DNA from: Gigaspora rosea
Taxonomy: Eukaryota; Glomeromycota; Glomeromycetes; Diversisporales; Gigasporaceae
Direction: 5' to 3'
Assembly: GCA_003550325.1 (NCBI GenBank)
Contig: QKWP01000210.1
Coordinates: forward strand, 85,495-149,494
Length of the DNA: 64,000 nucleotides
The position numbers were made by a program, and so were the translations under genes. The notes beneath the pieces were generated by a model. That model was not told where the DNA came from, did no database searches, and saw nothing but the letters and a program-made list of their open reading frames with translations. This document shows, piece by piece, positions 22,800 through 35,075 of the stretch (its first letter is position 1; each line of letters starts with the position of its first letter).

Positions 22800-25630
22800 G
22801 TTGTATACAACTATAGGATTATAGCAACATTCGATATTAAAGTAAAAATTAAAAAATTAAAAAATTTAGATCTAATTATTCATAGATATGCTACCTAGAT
22901 AGTAATATATATTTATAAACATTTACTATTTAATTATATGTGAACTTTTTATTATTAATCTAAATATTTCATATTATTTATTAGATTTACGAATATTAAA
23001 TTTATTAATTGGTTTGAATTTAAATTTAAGGATCTTATTAATATAAAATAATAATATAATTGATTATTAATAGAAAATGTACACATTATCATAAATATAA
23101 TAATTATTTTTATTATTTATATGTATTTAATCTAATAAAAACTTGTTTTAAATTATTATTTAAAGTTTAGATTCTGGATTATTATATTAAATAAACTATA
23201 CAATCTATTGATTTTTAATTTACTGAAACAATCTTGTACTTAGAGTATTTATATTAAATAAATAAGATTAAAATATGATTTTTATTAAGATATTTACTAC
23301 AAATAATGGTAATGATCATCTTCACTTTTTTAAAGATTAGAGTACAAATTTAAAGTAAGATAAAAGTTAGATATAAAGTTTTAAATTTTAGTTAAAAGCT
23401 AGTTTTTTGAAAATTCTAAATATTTTTACTTAATATATCTGATCTTTATTTTTTAGTTTATTTTTGAGATATTGCATCTTGGTAATAATTATTATTAGGT
23501 TATAGCTAGAAAATTCTTTTATTAAAATAGTTTAATTTTATATAAATTAAACTATATTTATTTTAAAATTATATTTATTTTTTTAAAATAATTACTATTA
23601 GGTCATTTATAAATTAATTTTTTGATTTTTATAATATAAAAAAAAATAACCTGATAGCTCAGACTTTTATTTAAAAATTTTTAAAATTTTTTAATTATAA
23701 AATTTAAATTTTAATTTTTAAACATAATAATTAAGCATTATAGTATTAAATAAAGTAACTTATTTAAGCTAGATAAATAATTATAACTACAGTATATTAA
23801 GATAATTAATATTAAGCACAAAACCCAATATATTTAATTATACTATCTATATTATATAAGTAATGCCAAAACTTCAGGCTTCAAATTATAATAAATCAGG
23901 TCCTTAAAATTTTGATTATCAACAAAATGTAATTGTATAAGATATATATTGATTAGATTTTTTAAAACCAGATTTAAAATAATTAGCAAATACAAAAAAT
24001 TCCTAATTTATTTTATTAATATTTATTGATCAGTTAGTACTAAATGTATGATATATAGTATATATATAGCTAAATAACCTTACAGCTTAGCAACTAGCTC
24101 AATCAAATTTTTACTAAACAGAACTAAACAATATTTATGATATTTTAGTGTTAATAATCAAAAATTATATTATTGCATATAAAGCTAATAGTATTGAAAG
24201 TCATGCATACAAAGTAGTATAAACCTAGATAAAATGTCTTTTTAGAAATTTTTTCAAGCATAATTTGAACAAGTTTAACTTTATTTTTATAATTAATAAC
24301 CGAACTTTTACTTCTAGTGATTAAAAGTAAAAAAAAGTTATAAATTGCGCTTTAACAAGATGTGCTTAATAAGAAAAGGTGCATAAAATATAAAATTAAA
24401 ACAATATAAATATTATATACAATATTATTTAAACATTTTCTAATAAATATATATTATGTATTAAAGATCCTAAACTTATAAATTAAGATCATGATCAATG
24501 CTAAATGCGTATACATTAGTGTTTCAGATGAAATTATTTTTCAAATCTGAAATATTTCACCCAAAGGAATTTTAATTTTACCAAAACTAGTTTCACTCTT
24601 ATAATTGAAAAGATAAGATCAAAAAAAAGGTCCAAAAAACTTATTAGACACTGATAAATACAGCCAGACTCATAAATGATATTAGAACTCTAGCCTATGC
24701 CTACTATTTAGGAGAATTGTTAGAGACTAAGCCTAAAACTCAAGCTTAACAAACAGTTTTAGTCAATCTTCTAACTAGATATTATGAAGTAGCATCTATA
24801 CATACTTACAAAATATTCTCACTATATGGTATAAAAAATATTTATAGAACCAAGCTTTTGATTCTATTTAATTTTTTAGATCTTATTTTCTTTTATTAAA
24901 GTTCTTATAGAATTCAAAAATAAGTTTGAGAGAATATTGACCAATAGAAAAATACAAAAACGGGCATAACTTATGATCTAGTAATTAGAATTCGATAAAA
25001 CAACTACCATTAAAATAGTTCTAATGAGCTATAGATTACCTCTGTATGACTACTGGTTGACAAGATAGAAGTTATCAATGATTTATTTTTAGATTAGCAA
25101 TCTAATTGGCTAGTAATTGCTGCAAGCAAAAACGCCAAATATGCTATATTTGCAAGATGTAGTTTTTAAAGCATATATTCTAGATATTTTATTTAGTTAA
25201 TATATATCATTTATTATATATATTATATTTATTATAGTTATACTATATATTTTATTAATAGTAGTTGTAGTATATATTACATATATAGTAGATATATTTG
25301 TAAAAAATTAAAAAGTATAAAAGTAGCTAATGTGAACCTTAAGTTTAATATCAAGTCTTTATACTCCTTTAGTAATAAAATACAACTATTTACAATACAA
25401 ATTAAACAATTATTAGTATCCTTATATACTTTTAATTGTAGCCTTTTTTATAATTGCAAATTGCCTTAAATCTTTTTTGTTAAGTTTTGTAAAATGCTAT
25501 ATTAACTTAGATAAATTATAGTAACAAGTAAGATTATACAAAGTGTTCACTGTCTAAGATTACTCTAGTTATCTAATATCTTTAAAGAAGTGAATATAGA
25601 ATAAAAATATATAAAACTTGTTTTAATTAG
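22800..25630. other. Long AT-rich repeat-derived DNA without a gene
   Basis: Nothing codes here as far as I can see. CpG is very rare. A part at 23,640-23,760 is an inverted match to 16,660-16,760. Confidence 0.4.
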
Positions 25631-25634
25631 AAAA

Positions 25635-26065
25635 CAACAATAGGTTATCTTGTAAAAAAAGTAAGTTATCTATATACTAAAGTTAAAATTTTTAAGTTTT
25701 TAATATAAAACTTTTTTTTATTAAGTAACCTACTTTGGGCTCTTAAGCAAAGTTGTTCAGTATGTAATTCTATTCATATTAAGATTCTATTACTAAATGA
25801 AAAATAGTGTTAAAGTTAAAAAAAAATTTTTTTAAAAGATTTTTTTTTAAGTTTATCCCTTAGAAAATACTCATAAAATGTAGTTTAACTTTAATGTAAT
25901 TAGAATTATATGCCAAACAAGTTTGTTTAAAAACCCAAAGTAAATTATCAATAAAAAAAAAGGATTATATTGAAAAGTTAACAATTTTAACTTTAGCACA
26001 TAGATTATCCTACTTTCTTACAAGTAACCTACTTTTATCTTTAAGTAAAGTTATTTAGAATATAT
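25635..26065. repeat. Decayed member of the 'AGGTTACCT...CTTAAGCAAAGTTG' foldback family
   Basis: Contains 'aagtaacctactttgggctc', 'ttaagcaaagttgttcag' and, inverted, 'tttcttacaagtaacctact', all shared with the elements at 29,298 and 52,282. Confidence 0.55.
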
Positions 26066-26202
26066 TTATATATATATTTATTATTTTAAAACTATCAAAT
26101 TCTTGTTTTTAGCATCAATTTGCTCAAAAATAGCAAAACTATAAATTGGCAAAATGCTATTTCTACTATGGTTATACAAAATTTTTTATTTTTAGTATTT
26201 AA

Positions 26203-26663
26203 GGGTAGAGGATACATAGATCATTTATCATATGATTTTGGTAGTACAATTTTTTTCTTTTTAAAATTAAGAAAATTTTTATTAAGTAAATGATTTTAAA
26301 TCCATAATAAAGGTTGTAGAATAGACTTTTCTGATTCTAATAGTAGTAAAATAAGTAATATTGGTTAAATCATATGATGATCATATGATGTAACCAATCA
26401 AAATTAACTATTTTGTATAACTATAGAAATTTGGATTGATTATGGAGAACTTTACTATATATACAAGTATATTTTTTTAAAAATATTTTATTATTAAAAT
26501 TTTATCATTAGAAAGAGCATGTTTTAATCTACAAATTACAAAAATTTTAACAAAAATTAAATGTTATTATAAAAAGTTTTATTAGTAGCATTTTTCTAAT
26601 TTCTATATAAAATTATTTGTGCTACCAAAATTATATAATAAGTGGTCTACATATCCTCTATCT
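26203..26663. mobile_element. TTAA-flanked MITE, 461 bp (GGGTAGAGG family)
   Basis: Begins GGGTAGAGGATACATAGATC and ends with the decayed inverse (...ATATCCTCTATCT), with TTAA at 26,199-26,202 and 26,664-26,667. TTAA target duplications are typical of piggyBac and some Kolobok elements. A near-perfect internal palindrome built on ATCATATGAT lies at 26,363-26,398. Confidence 0.75.
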
Positions 26664-26699
26664 TTAATATAATATATTATAAATTTACTACAATCCTAA

Positions 26700-27780
26700 C
26701 TCTAGAACTTAACAAACTCTTTCTGATGATCCTCTGAACCAAAATTTTGCATAACCGCTAATCTACAAAAATTTTGTAGTTAGTATTTTTAACATAACAA
26801 AAACTTTATCTAGAAGCAGCTTGGATACAGAACTTTAAATTGCATATAAGAAAACTGAAATAGAGCTAAAAAAGATTTCTCCTTTTAGGTTTTGTTCTTC
26901 GAGTAGAAGACTTCATTACTATGGAAAATGTAGTAGGGCTAAAACCCTGGAGTTTTTTGTCAAAAGATGCGAAAGTTTAGACAAAAACATACTTTTGGTT
27001 ATCTATATATTCTACAAAACATAAAACTTACACTTTTTACAAGTTTTGGTGCCCTCGATATTCTCTTTGGTTTTTTCAAAATTTTTGCCAAAAAGTAGAA
27101 AATTTAGCTTACTCTTTCAAAAATCATCAATATTTATTCCTTCCAATTTGAAAATGCATCTAGCTCAGTTACAAGTAAGTTTCGACACCTGCAAAATAAC
27201 AATGAATAACACGTGAGAACAATCTGAAGAAAATACCAAAAAAATTTCTTACTTTCTAGAAGTTTCTTTTAGGTATAGCTTTTTTTTTTTTTTTCTTTCT
27301 TTGATGTATATATAATACTTTGATGAATATAGGTTCGTGCAGTATTATATCATTTTTATCTTAGCTTTTTCTTCTTCTTTTGTCCTTTGTAACTTTTTAT
27401 ATTTTTTTTGTTAGTTTATGTTATTAGCATAGAATTTTTCTTCGTTTCTCTCATTTTTTATCTTTTATTATTTTGTTAGTTTTGGTCTTTCGTTTAGGTT
27501 TTGTAGTTACTTTTCCTTTTTTTTATTTCCTTTTGTTTTTTTTCTCATTTGTTTTTCTTGAATAGTTGAATTTATCACCACCATTGATGTTAGGTAAAAG
27601 GGATTTAAAGAGAAATTCTTTGTTGCTCTTTGACGTAGACTGCCAAAGTTTATATCTGCTTTATCTATAAGGTAGTGTAACTGGTCGCATGTAGATGCTC
27701 TCAAAGTAACCGCATGATGTCGAATTTTAGTTTTAAATATCATGTATTAACAGGCTATAAATAGTACTCAATACTGATTT
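26700..27780 (-). repeat. Three-copy repeat family, copy 1 (minus orientation)
   Basis: On the minus strand it matches 41,280-42,200 and 60,920-61,900: 'tatataatactgca', a second inverted 'caaagtattatatatacat', a lysine-codon-rich stretch, a conserved 'ttattcattgtt...tttgcag' followed by 'ataaatattg(a)tgatttttg', then 'caaaagtatg' and 'aagtcttctat'. The minus frame 27,507-27,743 (78 residues, QMRKKTKGNKKKEK tail) resembles the plus frame at 61,074-61,268 (YKEQMKKGESKKK). Unknown function; possibly an unrecognised transposon or retroposed gene. Confidence 0.5.
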
Positions 27781-27824
27781 AATAAAATACTGGGAAAACA
27801 TATCAAAGAGTAAAAAAAAAAACT

Positions 27825-28925
27825 CTAAAACTAATAAGTAAACCATCTTTGATTCCTAGTTGAGAGTTGTAAAACTTATTTTTTTGATTTTAAACTAGTT
27901 AAATTATCAAAATTAGCCTATCAAAAAAGAGAGCATAAGGATCAGCAAATTTACCTCTATTTATATTTTTTACATATATTTTATCATAGTAAAAAATTTT
28001 ACTAAGAAACTAATAAAACTTGTTTTAAAAAACTAGTATTTTTTTGAGCCAAAAAACAATTTTATTTAAAAGGCCAAAGTTTGTTGTAATAATAAAATTC
28101 TGCACAAATTATGTTTTGAAAAGTTTATTACCTTAGTAAAAAATTTTACTAAAAAACTAATAAAACTTATTTTAAAAAACTAATATTTTTTTGAACCAAA
28201 AAACAATTTTATTTAAGAGTTCAAAGTTAGTTGTAATAATAAAATTCTGCACAAATTACAAATTACAGTTTTTTATTTGATAGCATTTTTATATTCTGTG
28301 TAATATATTCTCTTTTTTGATCCCAAGTATCTAGGGATTCACTGAGCTAATTTTGATAATTTAATTACCAATCTGGATAAGATCAGCACTATAGCTATCT
28401 TCAAAAAAACTCAATAGTTCGAAAATAAGCAGCCCACTCATTTTTTCGTATAATTTTTTGGCCAAAAAGGTTGCATTTTTTCGGGAATATATAGTATATT
28501 ATTACTATATATGAAATTGGAGATAAACAAATATATAAACAATATATTAGTAAATCTAATTATGACCCTTATAAAAAGTTTTTTTTTTGTACTAAATAAA
28601 TATTATTTTTTAATATAAGTAAAGTTGTAGAGCAGGTTCTTGTGCATCTACTAGCAAAATTCATTAAAATTGGACCTGTATATAAAAAGATATGAGAAAA
28701 ATGTCTTCAAAATTCTTTAAATCATATAAAAATTTTATATATACAGGCCTGTTTTAGATTTTGTACTATGTTGTTTATATATTTGTTTTGCTCCAATTCT
28801 AAATATAAAAATATTGCTAATCTTATCTGAATTGGCAATTAACTATTGTTAGAATCAAAAAAATGAGCTTTACAACTTTTAATTAAGGGCCAAAGAAAGT
28901 TTACTTATTAGTTTTTAGAGTTAGG
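27825..28925. repeat. Foldback element, about 1.1 kb, with internal tandem duplication
   Basis: The left arm (27,825-27,900, 'actctaaaactaataagtaaa') is inverted at 28,845-28,925, and inner arms also pair ('aaatatataaacaata' with 'tgtttatatattt'). Two copies of a 147-bp unit beginning 'agtaaaaaattttact' lie at 27,988 and 28,135. After the right arm come short 'gttagggttaaa' repeats. Confidence 0.6.
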
Positions 28926-29297
28926 GTTAAAGTTAGGGTTAAAGTTAAAGTTCTAAAAATAGAAAATTTTGTGTAACTATAGTAAAAAAAGCAAAATACT
29001 ATAGTGAAAATAGTAGATCCCAAAATTTATATCTAATATTATATGGGCCCTCAAAAATAAAAACCAAACAATTTGGCAGATCACAGGTTTTAAAAAAATC
29101 AGCAAAAACTATTTTGTTAAACAAGATCAAAACAATCTAAAAATAGCATATTCATGATTAACAAACCTGTTTAAACAGGATTATTACATCTGTAGATCTG
29201 TAAATTGCTTCTAAAATTTCAGTAAATCTATTTTTAGATTATAGCTTTAACCATTGTATCACAAAAATTTATTAAGTGATTAGACTTTCATTATTAA

Positions 29298-30788
29298 CAG
29301 GCACAGGACATGTCCCCTTAAAATAAATCAAAATGCTGTCTATAATTAAAATTTTTAAAAAAACAAATAAAAAATTTACTATATATCTTTGAGCTAAGAT
29401 TCTTTTAAATCTTATTTATTAACTTTAAATTAAATTTTTCAGGAACATAGAACAAGGGGAGAAGAAAAATTAAGCTAATTAAAATTTTGCCAATTTTGCA
29501 CAAAACAGAAAATGTAACTTCGCCAAAAACAAATATTTTTCAATTTTAAGATCATGAATATATGTAAAATCATGCCCTGAACAACTTTACTTAGGCGATC
29601 TAAGTAGGTTATCTTGCAAGAAAAATGGGTTGTCTATATATTAAAGTTAAAATTTTTGGGTTTTAAATATAAAACGTTTTTTTTTGATTAGGTACCTACT
29701 CTGGGCCCTTAAGGGTAGAGGTATATAGATCATTTCTATTAGTAAATAAGTAACAAAAAATATTTGTAATGTGGATTCAAAAGTTGCTACATATAAAAAT
29801 TAATTTTTTACTATATAAATCGATTTTTTGTACTAAGTAAACTTGTTTGTAATAAAAAATTATAAATATCTAAAAATTTTATTAATTTTGAATGAAATTT
29901 GATAAAGTTTTTATAGTATCAACTTCTGTGAGGTGATTACAAATTGGCCAATCAAATCATATATAAACAATAAGTAAAATAGGGTCGCGAAGATAAAAAC
30001 AACTATATTTTATGTTCTACTAGACCAATTTTAATGATTTGACTACTATTAGAATTAGAAAAACCTCCTTTACAATTTTATTTAAAAATTTAATATAGTT
30101 ACTTAATAAATTTTCTCTATTATTAAATATAAAATTTTAGTAATTCATTTATTAATAGAACGATTTACATACCCTCTACCCTTAAGCAAAGTTGTTCAAC
30201 ATGTGATTCTATTTGGTCCAAAATTACCACAGTTTTTTTGGACCTTTTACTAAGTAAAATAGGATTAAAGTTTGGAAAAAATTTTTTAGAAAAAAATTTT
30301 TTTGAACTTTAATGCCATTTTTTACTTAGTAAAAAGGTCCAAGAAAATGCATGGCAACTTTAAACTAAGTAGAATCATGTATTGAACTACTTTGCTTAAG
30401 GGTCCAGAGTAGGTTACCTAATTAAAAAAATGTTTTATATTAAAAACCCAAAAAGTTAACTTTAGTACATAGATAACCCATTTTTCTTACAAGATAACCT
30501 ACTTAGATCGCCTAAGTAAAGTTGTTCAGGGCATGATTTTACATATACTTATTATCTTAAAATTGAAAAATATTTGTTTTGGTGAAGTTACATTTTCGTT
30601 TTGTACAAAATTAGCAAAATTTTAATTCAATTTTTAAGCTCAATTTTTTCTTCTCTCCTTGTTCTATATTCCTGAAGTTAATAAGAAAGATATAAAAGAA
30701 TCTTAGCTTAAAGTTATATAGTTAATTCATATATTTTTTTTAAAATTTTAATTATAGATAACAATGAAAGGGTCATGTCCTGGGCCTG
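29298..30788. mobile_element. Large foldback element (CAGGCCCAGGACATGTCCC family) with a nested MITE
   Basis: Terminal CAGGCACAGGACATGTCCC is inverted at the right end (catgtcctgggcctg), with TTAA on both sides (29,294-29,297; 30,789-30,792). Arms of about 400 bp are inverted copies ('atgccctgaacaactttact', 'gtaacttcgcc'). A second insertion, 29,710-30,181, sits inside, and 30,190-30,400 adds a smaller palindrome. A shorter relative without these inserts is at 52,282-53,036. Confidence 0.8.
29710..30181. mobile_element. Nested TTAA-flanked MITE, 472 bp (GGGTAGAGG family)
   Basis: GGGTAGAGGTATATAGATC at the left and CATACCCTCTACCC at the right, with TTAA at 29,706-29,709 and 30,182-30,185. 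Same family as 26,203-26,663. It interrupts the 'gggccc TTAA gcaaagttg' text that is uninterrupted at 52.69 kb, which marks the pre-insertion site. Confidence 0.85.
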
Positions 30789-31094
30789 TTAAGTAAAAAA
30801 GTTTGGTTTTTAAATTTTACATTTGATTAATCAAACAGGTTAATTTTCAAAAATTGTCAAAGTGTCTGATATAATATGACATAGTATTTTTATATCCAAA
30901 TAGAAATAATTTTGAATTTAAATTTAATTAGATATATACTAAGATAAAACTGGATTAATTCAATTATCTGGATAGAGATATTAACTTTATGCCAAAATAG
31001 TAAAAAAGTTTTTTAACTAAATTTTTTATAGTAACTTGAAATAACAATTACAACAAATTATTCAAATACAAGCTAATTCAATCTTAACTATATA

Positions 31095-31310
31095 CTGTAT
31101 CCTATTATAAATAAGCACTCCTTGTTTTAACATTTTAAACTTAAATATTTTGACATTAATTAATCAAATTTATAAAATTTCTTTTATTTTAATTTTATAC
31201 ATTTATAAAATTGAAATAAAAGAAATTTTATTAAATTTGATTAGTTAATTGTCAAGATATTTAAGTTTAAAATTTTAAAAAAAGAAATGCTTATTTATAA
31301 TAGAATATAG
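31095..31310. mobile_element. TA-flanked palindromic MITE, 216 bp
   Basis: Inverted ends CTGTATCCTATTATAAATAAG and CTTATTTATAATAGAATATAG with TA on each side (31,093-31,094; 31,311-31,312). Almost the whole element folds back, centred near 31,203. Fits a Tc1/mariner MITE. Confidence 0.75.
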
Positions 31311-31390
31311 TACTGTGTATTATTGAAGTACAAAAAATTTTTAGCCAAACTTTTTAGGCAACTTGATAATTCTAATTCAATATTATTATA

Positions 31391-31564
31391 TACTGTGACT
31401 ACTTAAGTAGCAGGTAAGTTTTGCAACATTTTTTAGCAATTTAGAGATACTGTGGCTACTTAAGTAGCAGGTAAGTTTTTGCAACATTTTTTAGCAATTT
31501 AGAGATACTGTGGCTACTTAAGTAGCTGGTAAGTTTTGCAACATTTTTTAGCAATTTAGAAATA
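31391..31564 (+). repeat. Three tandem copies of a 57-58 bp unit
   Basis: Each unit runs 'tactgtggctacttaagtag' ... 'gcaacattttttagcaattt'. The copies start at 31,391, 31,448 and 31,506 and are nearly identical, so the array is recent. Confidence 0.95.
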
Positions 31565-32114
31565 CAAACTAACTTACTTTTAATTATCTAAAAATCATAA
31601 TAATTAAATACAAGCTAATACAACCACATATATTAATCACTAGAATAATAAGTTCTATTTCAGTTTTTACAATAATTTACAATTAAAATCAAACTTTAAT
31701 ACAGTAATTCAACTTTAATTACATATATACTATCACTAAAATAGTACATTCTATATAAGAGTTTACAATAATTTATAATAAAGATCACAATAATTCAAAC
31801 ACAAACTGGCTCATTCTTATCTATATACTAGAATAATAAGTAGGCTCTGCAGCAGAGTTTTGCAATTACTTGCAATTACAATAATTTTAATATTGTCTAA
31901 ATTAATTTGATTTAACAATATAGAAATCAAGGTAATTCAAAAGCAAACTTATTCTATTATTAGGCTATAGATTTTTGAAATTTTCCAACCTGTAATTATT
32001 AATATATAGTACTACAATTATAAATAGTAATTGTTTTTAAGGTGTGCTAGTTATTGAGTTGAAACCCAGAAGGTTTGCTATTAGCAAATTTTAGAAAGGA
32101 GAAATAATAAAACT

Positions 32115-32290
32115 AGAAAAATATAGTAAAACTGACAAAAGTTACAAAACATGAATCTAGTGAAATATAGCAAAATCAGCAAAGCTAGCAAATAGAAAAG
32201 TGAAAAATATAGTGAAACTGACAAAATTGACAAAATATGAAACTAGTAAATATAGCAAAATCAGCAAGCTAGCAAATAGAAAAGTAATAA
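32115..32290 (+). repeat. Tandem dimer, 86-bp period
   Basis: 'atatagt(a/g)aaactgacaaa' at 32,121 and 32,207, each followed by 'tatagcaaaatcagcaa' and 'gctagcaaatagaaaagt'. Confidence 0.8.
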
Positions 32291-32353
32291 AATTATGAAG
32301 ATGCAAAAATTAAAAGGCAAATATTTACTATTAAAATTATTTGGTTTTTATTA

Positions 32354-32935
32354 TCCCCTAAACTGTCTATTTTAGCAGACAAATTTGCCTGCTATAATTT
32401 TTAAATTTTGTTTCTGATTTATTTTTATTAAAAACAAGTTATTTTAAATTTTTTTAAATATTATCTATAAATATAGATTATATTTTGATGATTTTAATTT
32501 TTATATTTCACAGAAAAATTTAAATTGACTATAATTGATTTTTAAAATTTTTATTTTTGACTATTAACAAACTTTTAAACTTCTAAGAATATGTACATTA
32601 TAAACAACTTTTATTATAAAAGTTTTTATTATTTTATAATTATAAAATTTTAACTTTAATTAATAGAGTACAATTTGTCCTTCTGCGAATATATAAAATT
32701 TTGAAAATTTTTAAAAATTTTTAAAAAAATTTTATAGTAAAATTAAAGAGTTGGCTAATTTAAGCCAATTTTCTTTTATATATAAATATATATATAATTA
32801 AAATTTTACTTAATATCAATTAACAATATGCTAAATTTTTATTTTAGCTTAGTAATAGAGGGACATATCTTTAATAAAAAAACATGTTAAAAAAAATTCT
32901 AGCAGGCAAATTTGCCTGCTAGATTGTTTAAGGGA
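32354..32935. mobile_element. TA-flanked MITE, 582 bp, with AGCAGGCAAATTTGCCTGCT subterminal palindrome
   Basis: TCCCCTAAACTGTCT at the left and GATTGTTTAAGGGA at the right, with TA at 32,352-32,353 and 32,936-32,937. Just inside each end is the self-complementary motif AGGCAAATTTGCCT. Same family as 48,223-48,866. Non-coding. Confidence 0.8.
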
Positions 32936-33159
32936 TAATATTGAACAGTTGTCTCTCTGTATATCAAACAATAACAAGGGATCTTGAAATTTTTAATTTC
33001 TGACAGGTTTAAGAATTTTTTGTGAAGAGTGGTCATCATGTCAGCAATCATGGTAATTTGATTAAATGTTAAGTATAGCTGGCATTATTAATTGAAATAT
33101 TTAGAATCATTTAGTTCTAATTAATTTCTTTTTAGTGTGTCAATTTTTTGTTAATTTAA

Positions 33160-33640
33160 GTGGATAAAAATAGGGAATAGGTAGTTATGTCTGGTATAAA
33201 AAGATTTATTGGGAGGTATAACTGACAAATCGGTTGTGTAAGCAGCAGATTTGCAGGTTATACTTCTTATATTAAGTTTCATTTTGTTAGCGAATCTATA
33301 CATTTAGTTTTCAATTAAATAAATAATAGGTTATTAAACCTTTGTGATAAAAACGAGCTATTTGGTTTATGGTGTTTACTGTACCCGTGTGCTGTAGTTC
33401 CAAATTGTTCGCGTTAAATTAATCAGTGCATATAAAGATCAGTGTAACGAAATAAGCTTTTCGAACAAAATATTCTGAAAACTGATGGTCGCAACTTGGC
33501 TGGTCGTACTGGTCCTGCGCGGTATCGTGTGCTCCGCAGCATCACGTTCTGCGCATCTATCTTATTGTCATTTATAGTCAGTATGCTTATGATCCCAACG
33601 TATAAAGTCTCCGGAGGAGTTATTACACTTTTACAGTATA
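33160..33640. other. CpG-rich intergenic stretch, coding potential unclear
   Basis: Has a sharply higher CpG and G+C content than the DNA to the left. Open frames exist on both strands (plus TTG-started frame at 33,496; minus frame at 33,423-33,653), but they overlap each other and no motif is recognisable. The plus frame runs into the palindrome that starts at 33,650. Confidence 0.3.
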
Positions 33641-33649
33641 AAATTACTC

Positions 33650-34012
33650 CCAAATTTGGAAATAATCAGAAAGATTGCTACACATTTATTGAAAATCTTT
33701 TTATACAGTTTACAATATTCTTTATGCGAGGTCATCGGGTGGCGTATTTGTGTTATGAAACGAAAAAGTTTGGAACTTCTGTATCGTACTTTAATAATAT
33801 CCAGTGAATCAACTTGAATCCAACCTTTATATTACAGTAGGTAATATTAGATACGGAAGCTAACAAAAATTGCCAAATTTTTATTTCGTGCCATGACACA
33901 AATGCGCCACCCGATGACCTCGCACAAAGACTATTGTAAACTGTATAAAAAGATTTTCAATAAATTGTGTAAACGATCTTTCCGATTATTTCCATCTTTG
34001 GGTCCGCTAAAG
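33650..34012. repeat. Foldback repeat, about 363 bp with 110-120 bp arms
   Basis: Arms share 'aaatctttttatacagttta' and 'gcgaggtcatcgggtggcg' in inverted orientation. The outer ends read 'ccaaatttggaaataatc' and 'gattatttccatctttgg'. MITE-like; no target duplication could be fixed. Confidence 0.75.
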
Positions 34013-34572
34013 CGGGTAAATTCAATATACTGATCTAATACTTCATAAATTACATTCTTGATATCTATATAACTTTCTAACCATAACTGAATCAAAAAGT
34101 AGCACTAAACGCATCAAAAACGTAACTTTTTTACCCCGCTTTATCGATCCTCATTATATAAAATATTGTACATTTCGAAATTTCCCGACAACCCACTATT
34201 ATAGCTGTTTGGTTGCCTAGTTTTCTTAAGTCTTCCGACCATTCCTATACGTATAACCAAGAATCACAAAGTCAAATTTTTTAAAAAATCGAATGACTTA
34301 GTCTGCTAAGTCAATTTTATCGGCTAATGCCAAATCGAATATGATCACTAAATAATAGACCAGATTTTGTCCGCACCTGTTTTTAGGTTGGACGATCAAG
34401 TTAAATTATCTTGTTAATTTATTAATTTAATGTAGGACGACTTCGTAGTGAATAAATAAAATTTTAATTAGAACCAAAAATCTCAAAATTGGTTAGAAAG
34501 TGTCAAACAGTAGTTTATTAGTTCATTTCCCATATAAATGACATGTGTACCAGTATCTTTGAAAATTATTTG

Positions 34573-34786
34573 TCTTGTTACCAAATGATTATGTTATGTG
34601 CTGGTTAACGATCAATTTTGACCTGACCATGTTGACTAGTCTAGTTCAAGGTTTAGTATTAGTCAATGTCATATTTTCTTGTTACCAAATGATTATGTTA
34701 TGTGCTGGTCAACGGTCAATTTTGACCTGACCATATGACTAGTCTAGTTCAAGGTTTAGTAGTAGTCAATTTGGTCATATTTATAG
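34573..34786 (+). repeat. Tandem duplication, 104-bp period
   Basis: Two copies of 'tcttgttaccaaatgattat' ... 'ctagttcaaggtttagta', at 34,573 and 34,677, with few differences. Confidence 0.95.
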
Positions 34787-35075
34787 AATGTAGATATAAT
34801 ATCTTTGCATAACCAAATCATTAACCATTTATTTAACCAACTAGTAAAATTTGCTGGGTTCTAATCATAATCACTGTAAAACATGTCGGGCTAACCCCCT
34901 GTAATAGTAATGGCCATCTAGAAGAATTTAAAATGTGTATATGTACTTTACGTACGTACTGTACGTACGTTAAAATCCCCCCCAAAAAATCCAATGTAGA
35001 CTAATCTGAGCCGATATTGTCACGGGCAAAAGTAATGTCGATCATAAATTTATACTACGCAACATTTCATGTGAC

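Larger units (their letters stand above)
31000..31970 (+). repeat. Degenerate satellite (CAATAATTCAAATACAAACTAAC type)
   Basis: Irregular units of about 60-110 bp containing 'acaataattcaaa(c/t)acaa(g/a)ct', 'tactagaataataagt' and 'gcaacagaattttt'-like text. The same units, with CpG, recur at 39,990-40,560. Interrupted by the MITE at 31,095-31,310 and the triplication at 31,391-31,564. Confidence 0.6.

Noticed and set aside
28921-28955. A telomere or interstitial telomere
   Set aside because: Only two GTTAGGGTTAAA units are present, too few and too degenerate.
33423-33807. Overlapping frames on both strands as a gene
   Set aside because: They overlap each other, one starts at a TTG and runs into the palindrome at 33,650, and no motif or homologue is visible.
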